A stretch of DNA of 64,000 bases from Pedobacter arcticus A12 (GCF_000302595.1 NZ_JH947127.1:452126-516125), one strand, 5' to 3'; counted from the stretch's first letter, positions 1-9,118 are shown. Program-made: numbers and translations. The notes: generated by a model not told the origin, from the letters alone.

Positions 1-28
1 AAAGCTATCGTAATCTTAAACATTTTAG

Positions 29-36
29 TACCTTTG
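29..36 (+). promoter_or_regulatory. Bacteroidota -7 promoter box before the pseudouridine synthase gene
   Basis: TACCTTTG matches the TAnnTTTG -7 consensus of Bacteroidota. Transcription would start near base 42, leaving about 29 bases before the ATG at 71. No clear -33 TTTG box is visible. Confidence 0.5.
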
Positions 37-70
37 TCCCCCTTAAAACAGGTATTAATTTTATAAGACC

Positions 71-1763
71 ATGCCATTTAATAAAGACAGGAACAGTCGC
101 GATGACAACTCCGGAAGAGACCACAAAAAGTCTGACAGATCTGAATCTACCGGCAGATCCAATCGCGAAGACAGTAACAACCCACCTTTTTCAAAATTCA
201 GAAAAGACGATTCTAGCTTCAGCCAGGACAGAAAACCTTATAGCGATAAGCGAGAAGGTTCTGGGGATAGAAAACCTTATGGAACCCGCGATAGCGGAAG
301 TTCTTACGGCGACAGAAAACCTTACGGCGATAAGCGAGAAGGCTTACGGAACTCGCGATAGCGGAAGTTCTTACGACGACAGAAAACCTTACGGCGATAA
401 GCGAGAAGGCTCTGGAGATAAAAAGCCTTACGGAACTCGCGATAGCGGAAGTTCTTACGGCGACAGAAAACCTTACGGTGATAAGCGAGAAGGCTCTGGA
501 GATAAAAAACCTTACGGAAACCGTGAAGGAGGAAGTTCATACGGTGAGAAAAAACCTTACGGTGATAAAAGAGAAGATTCTGGTGACAGAAGACCATTTG
601 GTTACCGCGAAGGTGGAAAGACTTTTGAAGACAGAAAAGCTTACGGTGATAAAGGCAAAAGAGCGGAATCTGGAGACAGGAAACCTTATGGAAACCGCGA
701 AGGTGGAAGTTCTTCTGAAGATAGAGAAGTTTATGGCCATAAACGTAAAAGCGAAACATCTGACGAAAGAAAAGCACCTAGAGAAAGAAAAGAATTTGAC
801 GGCAATAAGCCTTTCCGCCCTAAAAGCGATGAGGACCGCAAACCTTTTGTAAGTACTGATAGAGATTTCAAGAGAGAAGATCGCCCGTACGAACCAAGAG
901 AACATCATGGCGAAAGATCTGACTACAAGGATAGAGACGGAAAATCACCTCGTAAAAGATTTGACGAACGCTCTACCGAAGGCCAGGATGATCAAATCAG
1001 GTTAAAAAGCAGTGAAAGCAATAGATCTTTCAAAAAAGACGATGGTTTAATTAGGCTGAACAGATTCATTGCAAACTCTGGAATATGTTCTAGAAGAAAA
1101 GCAGATGAATTGATCGCTTCGGGTGTTGTTTCTGTTAATGGCGAAGCTGTAACTGAACTTGGCACAAAAGTTAACCCAGCTGTTGACCAAATCAAATACA
1201 ATGGCGAAATATTGAAGCGTGAAAAAATGGTTTACGTTTTATTGAATAAGCCAAAAGATTATATTACTACTACTGATGATCCTCAGGAACGTAAAACAGT
1301 AATGGAGCTGATTTCAAAAGCTACCAACGAGCGTATTTATCCGGTTGGTCGTTTAGATAGAAATACTACTGGACTTTTGTTGATGACCAACGATGGCGAT
1401 TTAGCAGATAAACTATCTCATCCAAAAAACAGCATCAGCAAGATTTATAACGTAGAACTTGATAAAAATTTAACGCAAGGTGATTTTAATAAAATTGCTT
1501 TCGGTGTTGAATTGGAAGATGGTTTAATTAAGCCAGACGAAGTAAGTTATGTTAGAGGTGGTGCAAAAAACGAAATCGGTATTCAAATCCATAGCGGAAA
1601 AAACAGAATTGTACGTCGTATTTTTGAAAGTCTTGGTTATGAAGTTGTAAAACTTGACCGCGTTATTTATGCAAATCTTACCAAAAAAGATCTTACAAGA
1701 GGTCGCTGGAGATATTTAACTGAAAAAGAAGTTATTCAGTTGAAGCATTTTACGAAAGGTTAA
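71..1763 (+). CDS. RluB/RsuA-family rRNA pseudouridine synthase, repeat-rich N-terminus interrupted by a frameshift
   Basis: This family converts a uridine of ribosomal RNA to pseudouridine. The C-terminal part has an S4 RNA-binding domain (begins LIRLNRFIANSGICSRRKA, from about base 1047) followed by the catalytic domain, with the catalytic Asp in GRLDRNTTG (codon at 1356) and the later GKNRIVRRIF motif. The N-terminal third is a charged low-complexity tail built of tandem 28-residue units (GSSYGDRKPYGDKREG type). The natural start is the ATG at 71, because that frame carries the repeat-type residues from the beginning. After exactly 91 codons, at 343/344, 17 bases of one repeat unit are missing and this frame stops at 361. 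The repeat and enzyme continue in the +1 frame to 1763. An ATG at 102 opens that second frame but makes a non-repeat N-terminus, so it is probably not the native start. The enzyme domains are intact. Whether the gene is expressed, or the gap is a sequencing error, cannot be told from sequence. Confidence 0.85.
212..560 (+). repeat. 84-base tandem coding repeat, one unit shortened by 17 bases
   Basis: The block starting GGAAGTTCTTACG recurs at 296, 363 and 447. The spacing 363 to 447 is 84 bases (28 codons). The spacing 296 to 363 is only 67 bases, 17 fewer. The missing piece lies between GAAGGC and TTACGGAACTC at 343/344 and is present in the next unit. Copies farther downstream diverge. The outer limits given are approximate. 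Confidence 0.85.
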
Positions 1764-1793
1764 TCCTTTTTTATAAGTGTTTAAGTAACACAC

Positions 1794-1826
1794 AAGGCCT
1801 TAACGGATAACGTTGAGGCCTTTTTT
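1794..1826 (+). terminator. Intrinsic terminator after the pseudouridine synthase gene
   Basis: A 12-base stem AAGGCCTTAACG pairs with CGTTGAGGCCTT (one G-U pair) around a 5-base loop and is followed by six or more T. It lies 30 bases after the stop codon and separates this gene from the convergent kup-pentapeptide pair. Confidence 0.85.
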
Positions 1827-1843
1827 CTTGGTTTTGTATTTTT

Positions 1844-2422
1844 TTAGTGGTCCACCAGAATATCATAATGACTTAACAGCCCGGCTAAGCCATTAGTAGA
1901 GAATTTAGCTTTCTTGACCCGATTGCTTTCTGGGTTAATGGTATAATTATATGCCGTAGAAAAATCAACTTTTTCCAAATTGCTTTGGTCAAACTTAGCA
2001 TCGGCCAAATCGCAGTTCAAGAACTTCGATTGCGTTAAATCAGCAGCATTAAAATCAACCTCCTTTAAACTGCAGTTTTCAAAATGAGTACTCTTTAGCT
2101 TTAAGCGATAAAAGGACGACAGGTTTATATTACAATCTTTAAAACTCACCGAAAAAAGAAAAGGATTGCAATGCTCAAAGTGTAAACCCAGCAGTTTACA
2201 AGTAACAAAACTTACATTTTTAAAAGATGCCTTCGCAATGTTAGCTAAGCTCAAATTACAGTCAATAAACCTACAATCTATAAAGTCTATTGCAAACAGA
2301 TCTGCCTCAGAAAAATCGCAATTGTTAAATGTACAATCATCATACTCTCCCTTTTGCAACAGATTCCGCTTATAACTTTGTTTTTCAAAAGTTTTCCCCT
2401 CAACAAAAATATTCACAGTCAC
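1844..2422 (-). CDS. Pentapeptide repeat protein
   Basis: The 192-residue protein is made almost wholly of A(D/N)LxxF-type five-residue repeats (for example CDFSEADLFAIDF, VDFNAADLTQSKF, CDLADAKFDQSNLEKVDF), which fold into a right-handed quadrilateral beta helix. There is no signal peptide or membrane segment, so it is probably cytoplasmic. The C-terminal FSTNGLAGLLSHYDI resembles the end of McbG/Qnr-like pentapeptide proteins. Some of those protect DNA gyrase, but the target here cannot be read from sequence. It begins only 9 bases after the kup stop codon on the same strand and is likely co-transcribed with kup. The family is certain; the function is unknown. Confidence 0.85.
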   Translation of the reverse strand: MTVNIFVEGKTFEKQSYKRNLLQKGEYDDCTFNNCDFSEADLFAIDFIDCRFIDCNLSLANIAKASFKNVSFVTCKLLGLHFEHCNPFLFSVSFKDCNINLSSFYRLKLKSTHFENCSLKEVDFNAADLTQSKFLNCDLADAKFDQSNLEKVDFSTAYNYTINPESNRVKKAKFSTNGLAGLLSHYDILVDH

Positions 2423-2431
2423 AAAATTTTA

Positions 2432-4369
2432 TTATTTCAACCTAACCAACTCTACATTATCATACTCGCTTACCATCAATGGTACTTTTTCCAGGCTCAC
2501 AAAGCTTAAATCTAAACCAAAACCTTTCTCTTCCGATAAACTGAAATGCTTTAAGATAAAGTAATAATCTAAAGTTACCTTGTCCCAAAACGAAAGCTTG
2601 TTAGATCTCGACAGTATTTTCTCTAAAACCACGAACCTAAAATCGCCAACCATATTAAACTTAGCTAAAGATTCGTATCTGCTTGTAATGTCAACCTCGT
2701 TATTTTTAACCAAATCTTCCACTACTTTTCTAAACAACACACTAATCTTCTGTTCTACCCTAAAACCAAGCTTAAAATCAATCCTAATCAATTTACCCGG
2801 TATAAGGTGCTCAATCTTATAGCTCGACTCATACGGCTCATCTAAAACGTCAACGTGTACCAACCAATAAACGTCCGCCCGCTTCGGTTTCTTTTGAAGA
2901 ATAGAATAAATAATTTTCGATTCAATTTCTGAAGAGAAGTTAGCGCTGGTTAAATACACCAATTGCGATGCAAATTTAGGAACCGTTTCATCTTCACTAA
3001 GTGATTTGATCACATCAAAATACTGTTCTATCTCCACAAACTTTACAAATCGGTTTTTAATTTTCCGGGCAGAGTGCCAAGCCCACATTACGCTAAACAA
3101 AATGGAACCGATTAATACCGTAAACCAACCACCATGTAAAAACTTAGCTAAGTTACCAGCAAAGAAAATACTCTCTAAAATTCCATAAACCAGCAAAAAC
3201 AAGGCAATCAAATAGTTTGGATATTTTTTCTTCTTAAGATAAACTGAGACTAAAATAGTGGTCATCAGCATCGCAATGGTGATGGACAAACCGTAAGCGG
3301 CCTCCATATTCTCCGACCTTCTAAAGTAGAGCACAACCATTAAACAGCCTGCCCAAAGCAACCAGTTCATACTGGGTACATAAAGCTGTCCTTTAGCTTC
3401 TGATGGGTAATTTATTTTAACCTTTGGCCATAAATTCAATCTTACTGCTTCAGAAATTAAAGTAAAAGAGCCCGAAATTAATGCCTGACTGGCAATAACT
3501 GCAGCTGCTGTAGCAATAGAGATTCCGAAAATCAAAAACCAATCTGGCATCATCCTAAAGAAAGGATTACGGTCATCTAGCAACTCATTTTGGATATTCC
3601 ATAGGTAAACACCTTGTCCAAGATAATTTAAGATTAAACAGCTTTTTACATAAATCCAGCTTATTCTGATGTTTTTTCTGCCACAGTGCCCTAAGTCTGA
3701 ATATAAAGCTTCGGCACCAGTTGTACACAAGAAAACTGCTCCTAGTATAGCCAACGCACCTGGATTATTAATCAACAAATCCACAGCGTAATAAGGATTG
3801 AGCGCTTTCAAGATCATTGGAAACTGCACAATATATACAATCCCTAAAACGCCCATCATGGTAAACCAAACAAACATAATAGGCCCAAAAGCCTTACCTA
3901 CTAAAGAACTGCCAAACTGTTGAATAATAAATAGTAGGGTGATGATGGCAAGTACAATGGGAATGGTCTGTAAATCGGGATAAAAAATCTCCAAACCTTC
4001 AATAGCTGCCGAAATGGTAATTGGTGGTGTAATAATTCCATCTGCCAGTAAGGCACAACCGCCAATAATGGCTGGAACAACCAACCATTTGGCTCTTCGT
4101 TTCACCAAAGAAAAAAGCGAAAAAATCCCACCTTCTCCTTTGTTGTCTGCTTTTAGGGTAATTAGCACATATTTAATGGTTGTTTGTAAAGTCAATGTCC
4201 AAAAAACACAGCTTAAACCACCTAGAATAAGTTCTTTTGATATAATTCGATCACCGATGATGGCTTTAAAAACATAAAGCGGAGAGGTACCGATATCTCC
4301 GTAAATTATCCCTAAACTAATGAGTACGCCAGCGGCAGATAATTTATTTAAGTTAGTATGCTTAGACAA
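2432..4369 (-). CDS. kup: KUP-family low-affinity potassium transporter
   Basis: This proton-coupled K+ uptake permease sits in the inner membrane. The 645-residue length is typical of the family. The N-terminal segment carries the KUP signature GIIYGDIGTSPLYVFKA (about residues 21-37), followed by about 12 hydrophobic segments up to roughly residue 440. These include the conserved LADGIITPPITISAA and TTGAEALYSDLGHCG motifs. A soluble C-terminal domain of about 200 residues ends at LVRLK. It is the first gene of a two-gene unit with the pentapeptide protein. Nothing is degraded, and the assignment is firm. Confidence 0.95.
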   Translation of the reverse strand: MSKHTNLNKLSAAGVLISLGIIYGDIGTSPLYVFKAIIGDRIISKELILGGLSCVFWTLTLQTTIKYVLITLKADNKGEGGIFSLFSLVKRRAKWLVVPAIIGGCALLADGIITPPITISAAIEGLEIFYPDLQTIPIVLAIITLLFIIQQFGSSLVGKAFGPIMFVWFTMMGVLGIVYIVQFPMILKALNPYYAVDLLINNPGALAILGAVFLCTTGAEALYSDLGHCGRKNIRISWIYVKSCLILNYLGQGVYLWNIQNELLDDRNPFFRMMPDWFLIFGISIATAAAVIASQALISGSFTLISEAVRLNLWPKVKINYPSEAKGQLYVPSMNWLLWAGCLMVVLYFRRSENMEAAYGLSITIAMLMTTILVSVYLKKKKYPNYLIALFLLVYGILESIFFAGNLAKFLHGGWFTVLIGSILFSVMWAWHSARKIKNRFVKFVEIEQYFDVIKSLSEDETVPKFASQLVYLTSANFSSEIESKIIYSILQKKPKRADVYWLVHVDVLDEPYESSYKIEHLIPGKLIRIDFKLGFRVEQKISVLFRKVVEDLVKNNEVDITSRYESLAKFNMVGDFRFVVLEKILSRSNKLSFWDKVTLDYYFILKHFSLSEEKGFGLDLSFVSLEKVPLMVSEYDNVELVRLK

Positions 4370-4533
4370 AATAGTAGAAAATTAATTATGCAAATTAAAC
4401 TAAAATAATTCAATCGAAACTTTAAAATTTCAGTAGCGTAAAAATTGATTAGTACTATAGGGATTAGAATGTTAAAATTTGTTAACAACTGAGAATTATA
4501 AATAATAGTATGAGTTATTAAAAATTTATTTTA

Positions 4534-4541
4534 TACTTTTG
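4534..4541 (+). promoter_or_regulatory. Bacteroidota -7 promoter box
   Basis: TACTTTTG matches TAnnTTTG and lies 15 bases before the ATG at 4557, which predicts a very short 5' leader. The sequence around it is A/T-rich and no good -33 box is seen. Confidence 0.5.
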
Positions 4542-4556
4542 TTAGTGTAGATAAAA

Positions 4557-5126
4557 ATGAAAAAAAGGAATCTCATAAAAGCACTTTTCGCTCTGGTTAT
4601 CGTTGCAGGTTTTGCGGTGATGATGCCTGTATTTGCAAAAAACAGTGCACTTGATGGTGACTCTACACTTACAAAATCAATCTTAAAGTTTAAAGACAAT
4701 AGACCAAACCGCCCTGTTTTTGAAAACAGTTTTAAAACAGACTTTGATGCTTTTATGTTTAAGATGACGAGCTTAAAAGCCGCTTCTAACGCAGATAAAT
4801 CTGTTATTAGCGCAAAAAATCAACCCGCAAAAAATTTATCGTCATTTGCTTTAGATCTTCAAAAACCTATTGATAATGTTAAAATTTATCCAAACCCGGT
4901 TTCAGATCAGTTAAACTTAACGTATTATCTAAAAAAAGACGGATTGGTTACTATAAAAATTTTAGATGTGTTGGGGAATGACATTTATACTTTGCTTAAC
5001 CAAAAACTGTTAGCTGGTACACAAACCAATAAGTTCATCATCGAGAGTAAATTAAATACCGGTTTTTACTTTGTACGAATTGTAGCAGGTTCTGATTCTA
5101 TTGTAAAAAGAATATCAGTACTGTAA
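4557..5126 (+). CDS. Small secreted protein with type IX (type A) sorting domain
   Basis: The 189-residue protein starts with a signal peptide (hydrophobic ALFALVIVAGFAVMMPVFA, cleavage near residue 28). A linker of about 75 residues has no recognised domain. It ends in a C-terminal sorting domain of about 80 residues: it starts VKIYPNPVSDQLNLTY, has the GTQTNKF/LNTGFYFVRI core and ends IVKRISVL. Such domains direct export across the outer membrane by the type IX system, usually with removal of the tail. No catalytic domain is visible, so this is an almost bare cargo tail with an unknown passenger. It has its own promoter and terminator and stands alone. Confidence 0.85.
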   Translation: MKKRNLIKALFALVIVAGFAVMMPVFAKNSALDGDSTLTKSILKFKDNRPNRPVFENSFKTDFDAFMFKMTSLKAASNADKSVISAKNQPAKNLSSFALDLQKPIDNVKIYPNPVSDQLNLTYYLKKDGLVTIKILDVLGNDIYTLLNQKLLAGTQTNKFIIESKLNTGFYFVRIVAGSDSIVKRISVL

Positions 5127-5143
5127 TTGGAATAATATTTTTG

Positions 5144-5175
5144 AAAGCCCTGATGATCTCATCGGGGCTTTTTTA
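5144..5175 (+). terminator. Intrinsic terminator
   Basis: The stem AAGCCCTGATGA / TCATCGGGGCTT (one G-U pair) closes a two-base centre and is followed by a T-rich tract. It lies about 20 bases after the sorting-domain protein. Confidence 0.85.
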
Positions 5176-5197
5176 TTTTTGTTGAAATTTTAGAAAT

Positions 5198-5809
5198 ATG
5201 AAGATTATTGCTATCGGCAGGAATTATGCTGAACATGCTAAAGAATTAAATAACGCTATCCCAGAGAATCCGGTTTTATTTTTGAAGCCAGATACAGCGG
5301 TTTTAAAAAACAACAAACCTTTTTATCATCCAAAGTTCTCCAATGAAATCCATCACGAGATTGAAGTGGTTCTTAAAGTTTGTAAAGAAGGGAAATTTAT
5401 TGCTGAGAAATTTGCACATAAATACTATGAAGAAATTGGTTTAGGGATTGATTTTACGGCTCGCGATCTGCAGACCCAGCTAAAAGAGAAAGGACTGCCT
5501 TGGGAAATCTCCAAAGCTTTTGATAACTCGGCACCAGTTAGCGAGTTTATGGCAAAAACAGCATTCGAAGACTTGAATAATATCGAATTTTCTTTATTGG
5601 TGAATGATGAGCTAAAGCAGAGCGGAAATACTGCCGACATGATCCACAATTTTGATAAAATAATAAGCTACGCATCCCAGTATTTCACCTTAAAAAAAGG
5701 TGATTTAATTTTTACGGGAACTCCTGCTGGCGTATCAAAAATAAACATCGGCGATAAGCTAAAAGGCTACTTACAGCACACAGAACTATTAAATTTCGAA
5801 ATTAAATAA
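5198..5809 (+). CDS. Fumarylacetoacetate hydrolase (FAH) family protein
   Basis: This family comprises metal-dependent hydrolases, decarboxylases and acylpyruvases acting on beta-diketo acids. The 203-residue single-domain form is close to the acylpyruvase/YcgM type. It starts with the typical MKIIAIGRNYAEHAKEL. The metal ligands are visible as E54 and E56 (HHEIEVVLK) and D85 (GLGIDFTARDLQ). The late GDLIFTGTPAGV motif (from about residue 168) is also present. The substrate cannot be named from sequence. It lies 12 bases before the M23 peptidase gene and may be co-transcribed with it and with the bcp-like gene. Confidence 0.9.
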   Translation: MKIIAIGRNYAEHAKELNNAIPENPVLFLKPDTAVLKNNKPFYHPKFSNEIHHEIEVVLKVCKEGKFIAEKFAHKYYEEIGLGIDFTARDLQTQLKEKGLPWEISKAFDNSAPVSEFMAKTAFEDLNNIEFSLLVNDELKQSGNTADMIHNFDKIISYASQYFTLKKGDLIFTGTPAGVSKINIGDKLKGYLQHTELLNFEIK

Positions 5810-5821
5810 GCGTTTTCTGCA

Positions 5822-7543
5822 ATGACCAAACTACAGAAGCTTAGCTTCATTATTTTATTACCTATCAGTCTTTTTACGTCCACTGCAAAATGTCAGGAGA
5901 ATAATTTACCCGCAATTGCTTCCGATTATTTTAGAAATCCCTTAGCTATTCCGCTTTATTTAGCTGGTAATTTTGGAGAACTTAGAAGCAACCATTTCCA
6001 CTCCGGCCTCGATATTAAAACCAACCAAAGAGAAGGTTTGCCTGTATATGCTACTGCAGACGGCTACGTTTCTCGCTTGCGTGTACAAATTGGAGGCTTT
6101 GGCAACGCGTTGTATATTAACCACCCAAATGGTGTAACCAGTGTTTATGCACATCTCCAGAAATTTGACCCGCTTATTGAAGCTAGAGTTAAAGCTTTTC
6201 AGTACGAAAAACAAAGTTTTCCTATCGACGTTATACTTACTCCGATTGAGATTAGGGTAAAAAAAGGCGATATCATCGCATACTCAGGCAATACTGGCGG
6301 GTCTGCGGGGCCGCATTTACATTTTGAATTACGGAATACAAAAACCGAGGAAACCATTAATCCGATAACTTTAGGAATCAAAATTAAGGACACCACAAAA
6401 CCGCAGATGAGTGCACTATACATTTATAAAACCAATAAAACGGTTTTTAATGAACATACACCCAAACAGTACTTTGCAGTATACGGAAGCAATGGCATTT
6501 ATAATTTAGGTAAAGTTGGAACAATAGCTGTAAACGGTGAGTTTGGCTTAGGTATTACCGCCTTTGACCAACAAGACGGGAGCGCAAACCACAATGGCGT
6601 GTTTTCTACCACCATTAAGCTGGATGGTGAAATTATATACGAGTGTGTAATTGATAAATTTGCTTTTGAAAATTCCAGAGCTATCAATGCCTATATAGAT
6701 TATTACAGCAAGCTAAGTTCTGGCAGGGTAATCCAAAAAGGATTTATAGCTGAAAGTCCTAAAATCAAATTTATAAAAGCAGCTAAGAACCGAGGTTTAA
6801 TGGAGCTTACCGACCAGGCTACGCACAAGATTGAGTATGTGTTAAAAGATGTCGAAGGTAACGAATCGGTACTCACATTTAATGTTAAAAACAACGCTAC
6901 AATTAGTAATAAGCCTTTTGACAACAAAGGTTTGCTGATGAGCTACAAAACTGTTAATAAATACGAAACCAGCGAAGTTAAGATGAGCCTACCGGTGGGA
7001 GTTTTATATAACGACTTATATTTTGATTACGCAGAAAAAGCCCAGCCCAGCTACGCAATCTCTAAAATTTATCAGCTACACAATAAATTTACGCCTTTGC
7101 ACAATCCTTTTGAACTGGCTATCAAAGTTGATTCTAGTAAGCTGAATTATGCAGACAAACTCATCATTTATCAATTAGAAACTGGTTCGCAGGGTGGTGT
7201 TTTTAAAGATGGTTATATATTGGCAAACCCAAAAACCTTCGGAAATTTTTGTTTGAGAGCCGACACTGTTGCACCCGTTATTTCGGCAATTAACGTTAAC
7301 GATGGCGCTAATTTATCAAAACAAAGCGTAATGACGTTTAAGATATCTGACAGTCTTTCGGGAATTAAGAGCTTTAATGGCTATATTGATAACCAATGGG
7401 TATTGATGGAATACGATTCAAGAAACGGGAAGCTTTGGCATACTTTCGATGAGAAAACCGGCTTTGGTAAACATTTATTCAAATTAGTTGTTACCGATAA
7501 TAAAGAAAATAGCAAAACTTACCAGATAACTTTTTATAGATAG
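5822..7543 (+). CDS. M23-family (LytM-like) metallopeptidase, exported
   Basis: This is a zinc endopeptidase family that cuts peptidoglycan cross-bridges in the periplasm. The signal peptide covers about residues 1-24. The LytM domain follows at about 35-185 with all zinc and catalytic positions present: H60 and D64 (HSGLDIK), H111 (VYAHLQ) and the HLH motif at 165-167 (GPHLHFEL). The remaining 390 residues look beta-rich and are common in Bacteroidota relatives, but I recognise no named domain. It lies 12 bases after the FAH gene and 3 bases before the peroxiredoxin gene, so the three probably form one transcript. Confidence 0.9.
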   Translation: MTKLQKLSFIILLPISLFTSTAKCQENNLPAIASDYFRNPLAIPLYLAGNFGELRSNHFHSGLDIKTNQREGLPVYATADGYVSRLRVQIGGFGNALYINHPNGVTSVYAHLQKFDPLIEARVKAFQYEKQSFPIDVILTPIEIRVKKGDIIAYSGNTGGSAGPHLHFELRNTKTEETINPITLGIKIKDTTKPQMSALYIYKTNKTVFNEHTPKQYFAVYGSNGIYNLGKVGTIAVNGEFGLGITAFDQQDGSANHNGVFSTTIKLDGEIIYECVIDKFAFENSRAINAYIDYYSKLSSGRVIQKGFIAESPKIKFIKAAKNRGLMELTDQATHKIEYVLKDVEGNESVLTFNVKNNATISNKPFDNKGLLMSYKTVNKYETSEVKMSLPVGVLYNDLYFDYAEKAQPSYAISKIYQLHNKFTPLHNPFELAIKVDSSKLNYADKLIIYQLETGSQGGVFKDGYILANPKTFGNFCLRADTVAPVISAINVNDGANLSKQSVMTFKISDSLSGIKSFNGYIDNQWVLMEYDSRNGKLWHTFDEKTGFGKHLFKLVVTDNKENSKTYQITFYR

Positions 7544-7546
7544 AAG

Positions 7547-8008
7547 ATGGCGAATTTAAAAGTAGGTGATGTAGCACCAAATTTTACTGCAAACAATCAA
7601 AATGGGGAAACTGTTAGCCTTTCGGATTTTAAAAGAAAAAATATCATCCTATATTTTTACCCGAAAGACAATACGCCCGGTTGTAACGCAGAAGCATGCA
7701 GTTTTAGAGACAATTACCAGCTTTTTACCAACAAGGGTTTTGAGGTTATAGGTGTTAGCACTGATGATGAAAAATCACATAAAAAGTTTGAAGCAAAATT
7801 TGACCTTCCGTTTACCTTAATTGCCGATACAGAAAAAACTGTTGTTGAAGCTTATGGCGTCTGGGTTGAAAAAAGCATGTACGGAAAAACCTATATGGGT
7901 ACTGCCCGTAAAACTTTCGTAATTGATGGAGACGGAAAAATCAACTTAATTATTGAAAAAGTTGACACCAAAAATGCTTCACAACAATTGATGGATCTGT
8001 TGAAGTAA
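7547..8008 (+). CDS. bcp: Thioredoxin-dependent thiol peroxidase, Bcp/PrxQ type
   Basis: It reduces hydrogen peroxide and organic peroxides with electrons from thioredoxin in the cytoplasm. The 153-residue length is standard. The peroxidatic Cys46 lies in DNTPGCNAEAC, with the resolving Cys51 five residues later, as in E. coli Bcp. The upstream YFYPKDNTPGC and downstream GVSTDDEKSHKKF and TFVIDGDGKI motifs fit the family. The ATG follows the M23 peptidase stop codon by 3 bases, which suggests translational coupling. A strong terminator follows. Confidence 0.95.
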   Translation: MANLKVGDVAPNFTANNQNGETVSLSDFKRKNIILYFYPKDNTPGCNAEACSFRDNYQLFTNKGFEVIGVSTDDEKSHKKFEAKFDLPFTLIADTEKTVVEAYGVWVEKSMYGKTYMGTARKTFVIDGDGKINLIIEKVDTKNASQQLMDLLK

Positions 8009-8020
8009 AATGATTAAAAA

Positions 8021-8055
8021 AAGATTCCCGAAAAGCATACCTTTTCGGGAATCTT
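8021..8055. terminator. Bidirectional intrinsic terminator between convergent genes
   Basis: A perfect 15-base stem AAGATTCCCGAAAAG / CTTTTCGGGAATCTT closes a CATAC loop, with A-rich sequence on the left and AT-rich on the right. It follows the peroxiredoxin gene. Its right arm reaches the stop codon of the convergent GntR gene (8054-8056), so it can serve both strands. Confidence 0.9.
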
Positions 8056-9085
8056 ATAAAGACGGACGTAGCGTTAAATGAAAAGGAACGGCATTCTGCT
8101 CAATTTTTTTATTAAGGATTAAATCGGCAGTCATTGTTCCCATTTCAACAAAGTCTGTAGAAATTGTGGTTATCCCTTTTAAAATAAGTTTTTTCAACGG
8201 AGTCTCATTATATGAAATAATCCCTACGTCTATTCCCAGTACTAGATTTTGTTCCATTACTTTCTCAATCAATATCACCAGGTCATCCTCCATCAAGTTA
8301 ATATAAACTTCGCCTTTAGCTAGGCTTTGTGTGGTGATGTTATTTACAATTTCGTGGTTAAATGCATATTGTTGGCAAAAGCGCTTAAACCCTTTGATAA
8401 TCTCCTTAGGGAAATAACTTTTTTCAGGAAAAATAATCTTTAAGGTATCGTATTTCTCCAAGCGACAGATTGCTTCTTTTAAAGCGTTATAAATATCCTG
8501 TTCAAAATTCTCATAAACTGCCCCAAATTCACCTTCAATTCCAGTAATTTTTTTATCCAATAAAATTAATTTCTCTTTTGGAAGTGTATTTATGATATCA
8601 TGAGCAATATCTCCACTCTCTAAAAAATGTGGGATAATTACATAATGAGAATAATCTGTCCGGCGGTTTTGGATCAACTTTTTAAATATACTGTAATTGT
8701 TATTATAGATATAAAAATCTACCAAAGCATCTGGACCTAAGGAATTCACCAAACTATCGTAAATAATTTTTTTATGGGCCGATAGCTTGTTGAAAAGTAA
8801 AAAGACTTTGATTTTTTTTGCCGAAGAAATATTGGAGACAAAAAAACCTCTGCCCGGAACGGATATAATTATTCCAGCATTTTTTAAATACTTATAGCCT
8901 TTCTCTGCAGTATCTCTAGAGATTTCCAACATGTAACTCAACTCGTTTATAGACGGAAGAATGTCATCTTTTATCAGTTTCTCATCCTCTATTGCCTCAA
9001 TTATAGCATTAGCCACTTGTAGATATTTTGGCGTGGCAGCATAATCATCGATATAGATTACCTTAAGAAACTCAGCTGGCGTCAT
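8054..9085 (-). CDS. GntR-family transcriptional regulator with sugar-binding-like effector domain
   Basis: The 343-residue protein has an N-terminal GntR winged helix (about residues 15-85: KYLQVANAIIEAIEDEKL, LPSINELSYMLEISRDTAEKGYKYL, GRGFFV). A C-terminal domain of about 250 residues resembles the LacI/periplasmic-binding-protein fold seen in many Bacteroidota GntR regulators, for example GIDVGIISYNETPL and GTMTADLIL. It binds DNA and responds to an unknown small ligand. It begins 33 bases after the carbonic anhydrase stop on the same strand, so it may be transcribed with the SulP-carbonic anhydrase pair. That would be an unusual neighbour for a sugar-type sensor, and the pairing may be chance. 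Confidence 0.88.
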   Translation of the reverse strand: MTPAEFLKVIYIDDYAATPKYLQVANAIIEAIEDEKLIKDDILPSINELSYMLEISRDTAEKGYKYLKNAGIIISVPGRGFFVSNISSAKKIKVFLLFNKLSAHKKIIYDSLVNSLGPDALVDFYIYNNNYSIFKKLIQNRRTDYSHYVIIPHFLESGDIAHDIINTLPKEKLILLDKKITGIEGEFGAVYENFEQDIYNALKEAICRLEKYDTLKIIFPEKSYFPKEIIKGFKRFCQQYAFNHEIVNNITTQSLAKGEVYINLMEDDLVILIEKVMEQNLVLGIDVGIISYNETPLKKLILKGITTISTDFVEMGTMTADLILNKKIEQNAVPFHLTLRPSL

Positions 9086-9118
9086 ATTTTAAGAAATAAA
9101 CTTTTAGAAATAATAAAT

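Noticed and set aside
102-360. ATG at 102 as the true start of the pseudouridine synthase
   Set aside because: The first 80 or so residues of that frame are an out-of-frame reading of the repeats. ATG 71 gives the repeat-type residues from the start.
322-908. Open minus-strand frames over the repeat region (322-777 and 537-908)
   Set aside because: They are mirror frames of the repetitive, low-complexity coding sequence and show no domain or start signal of their own.
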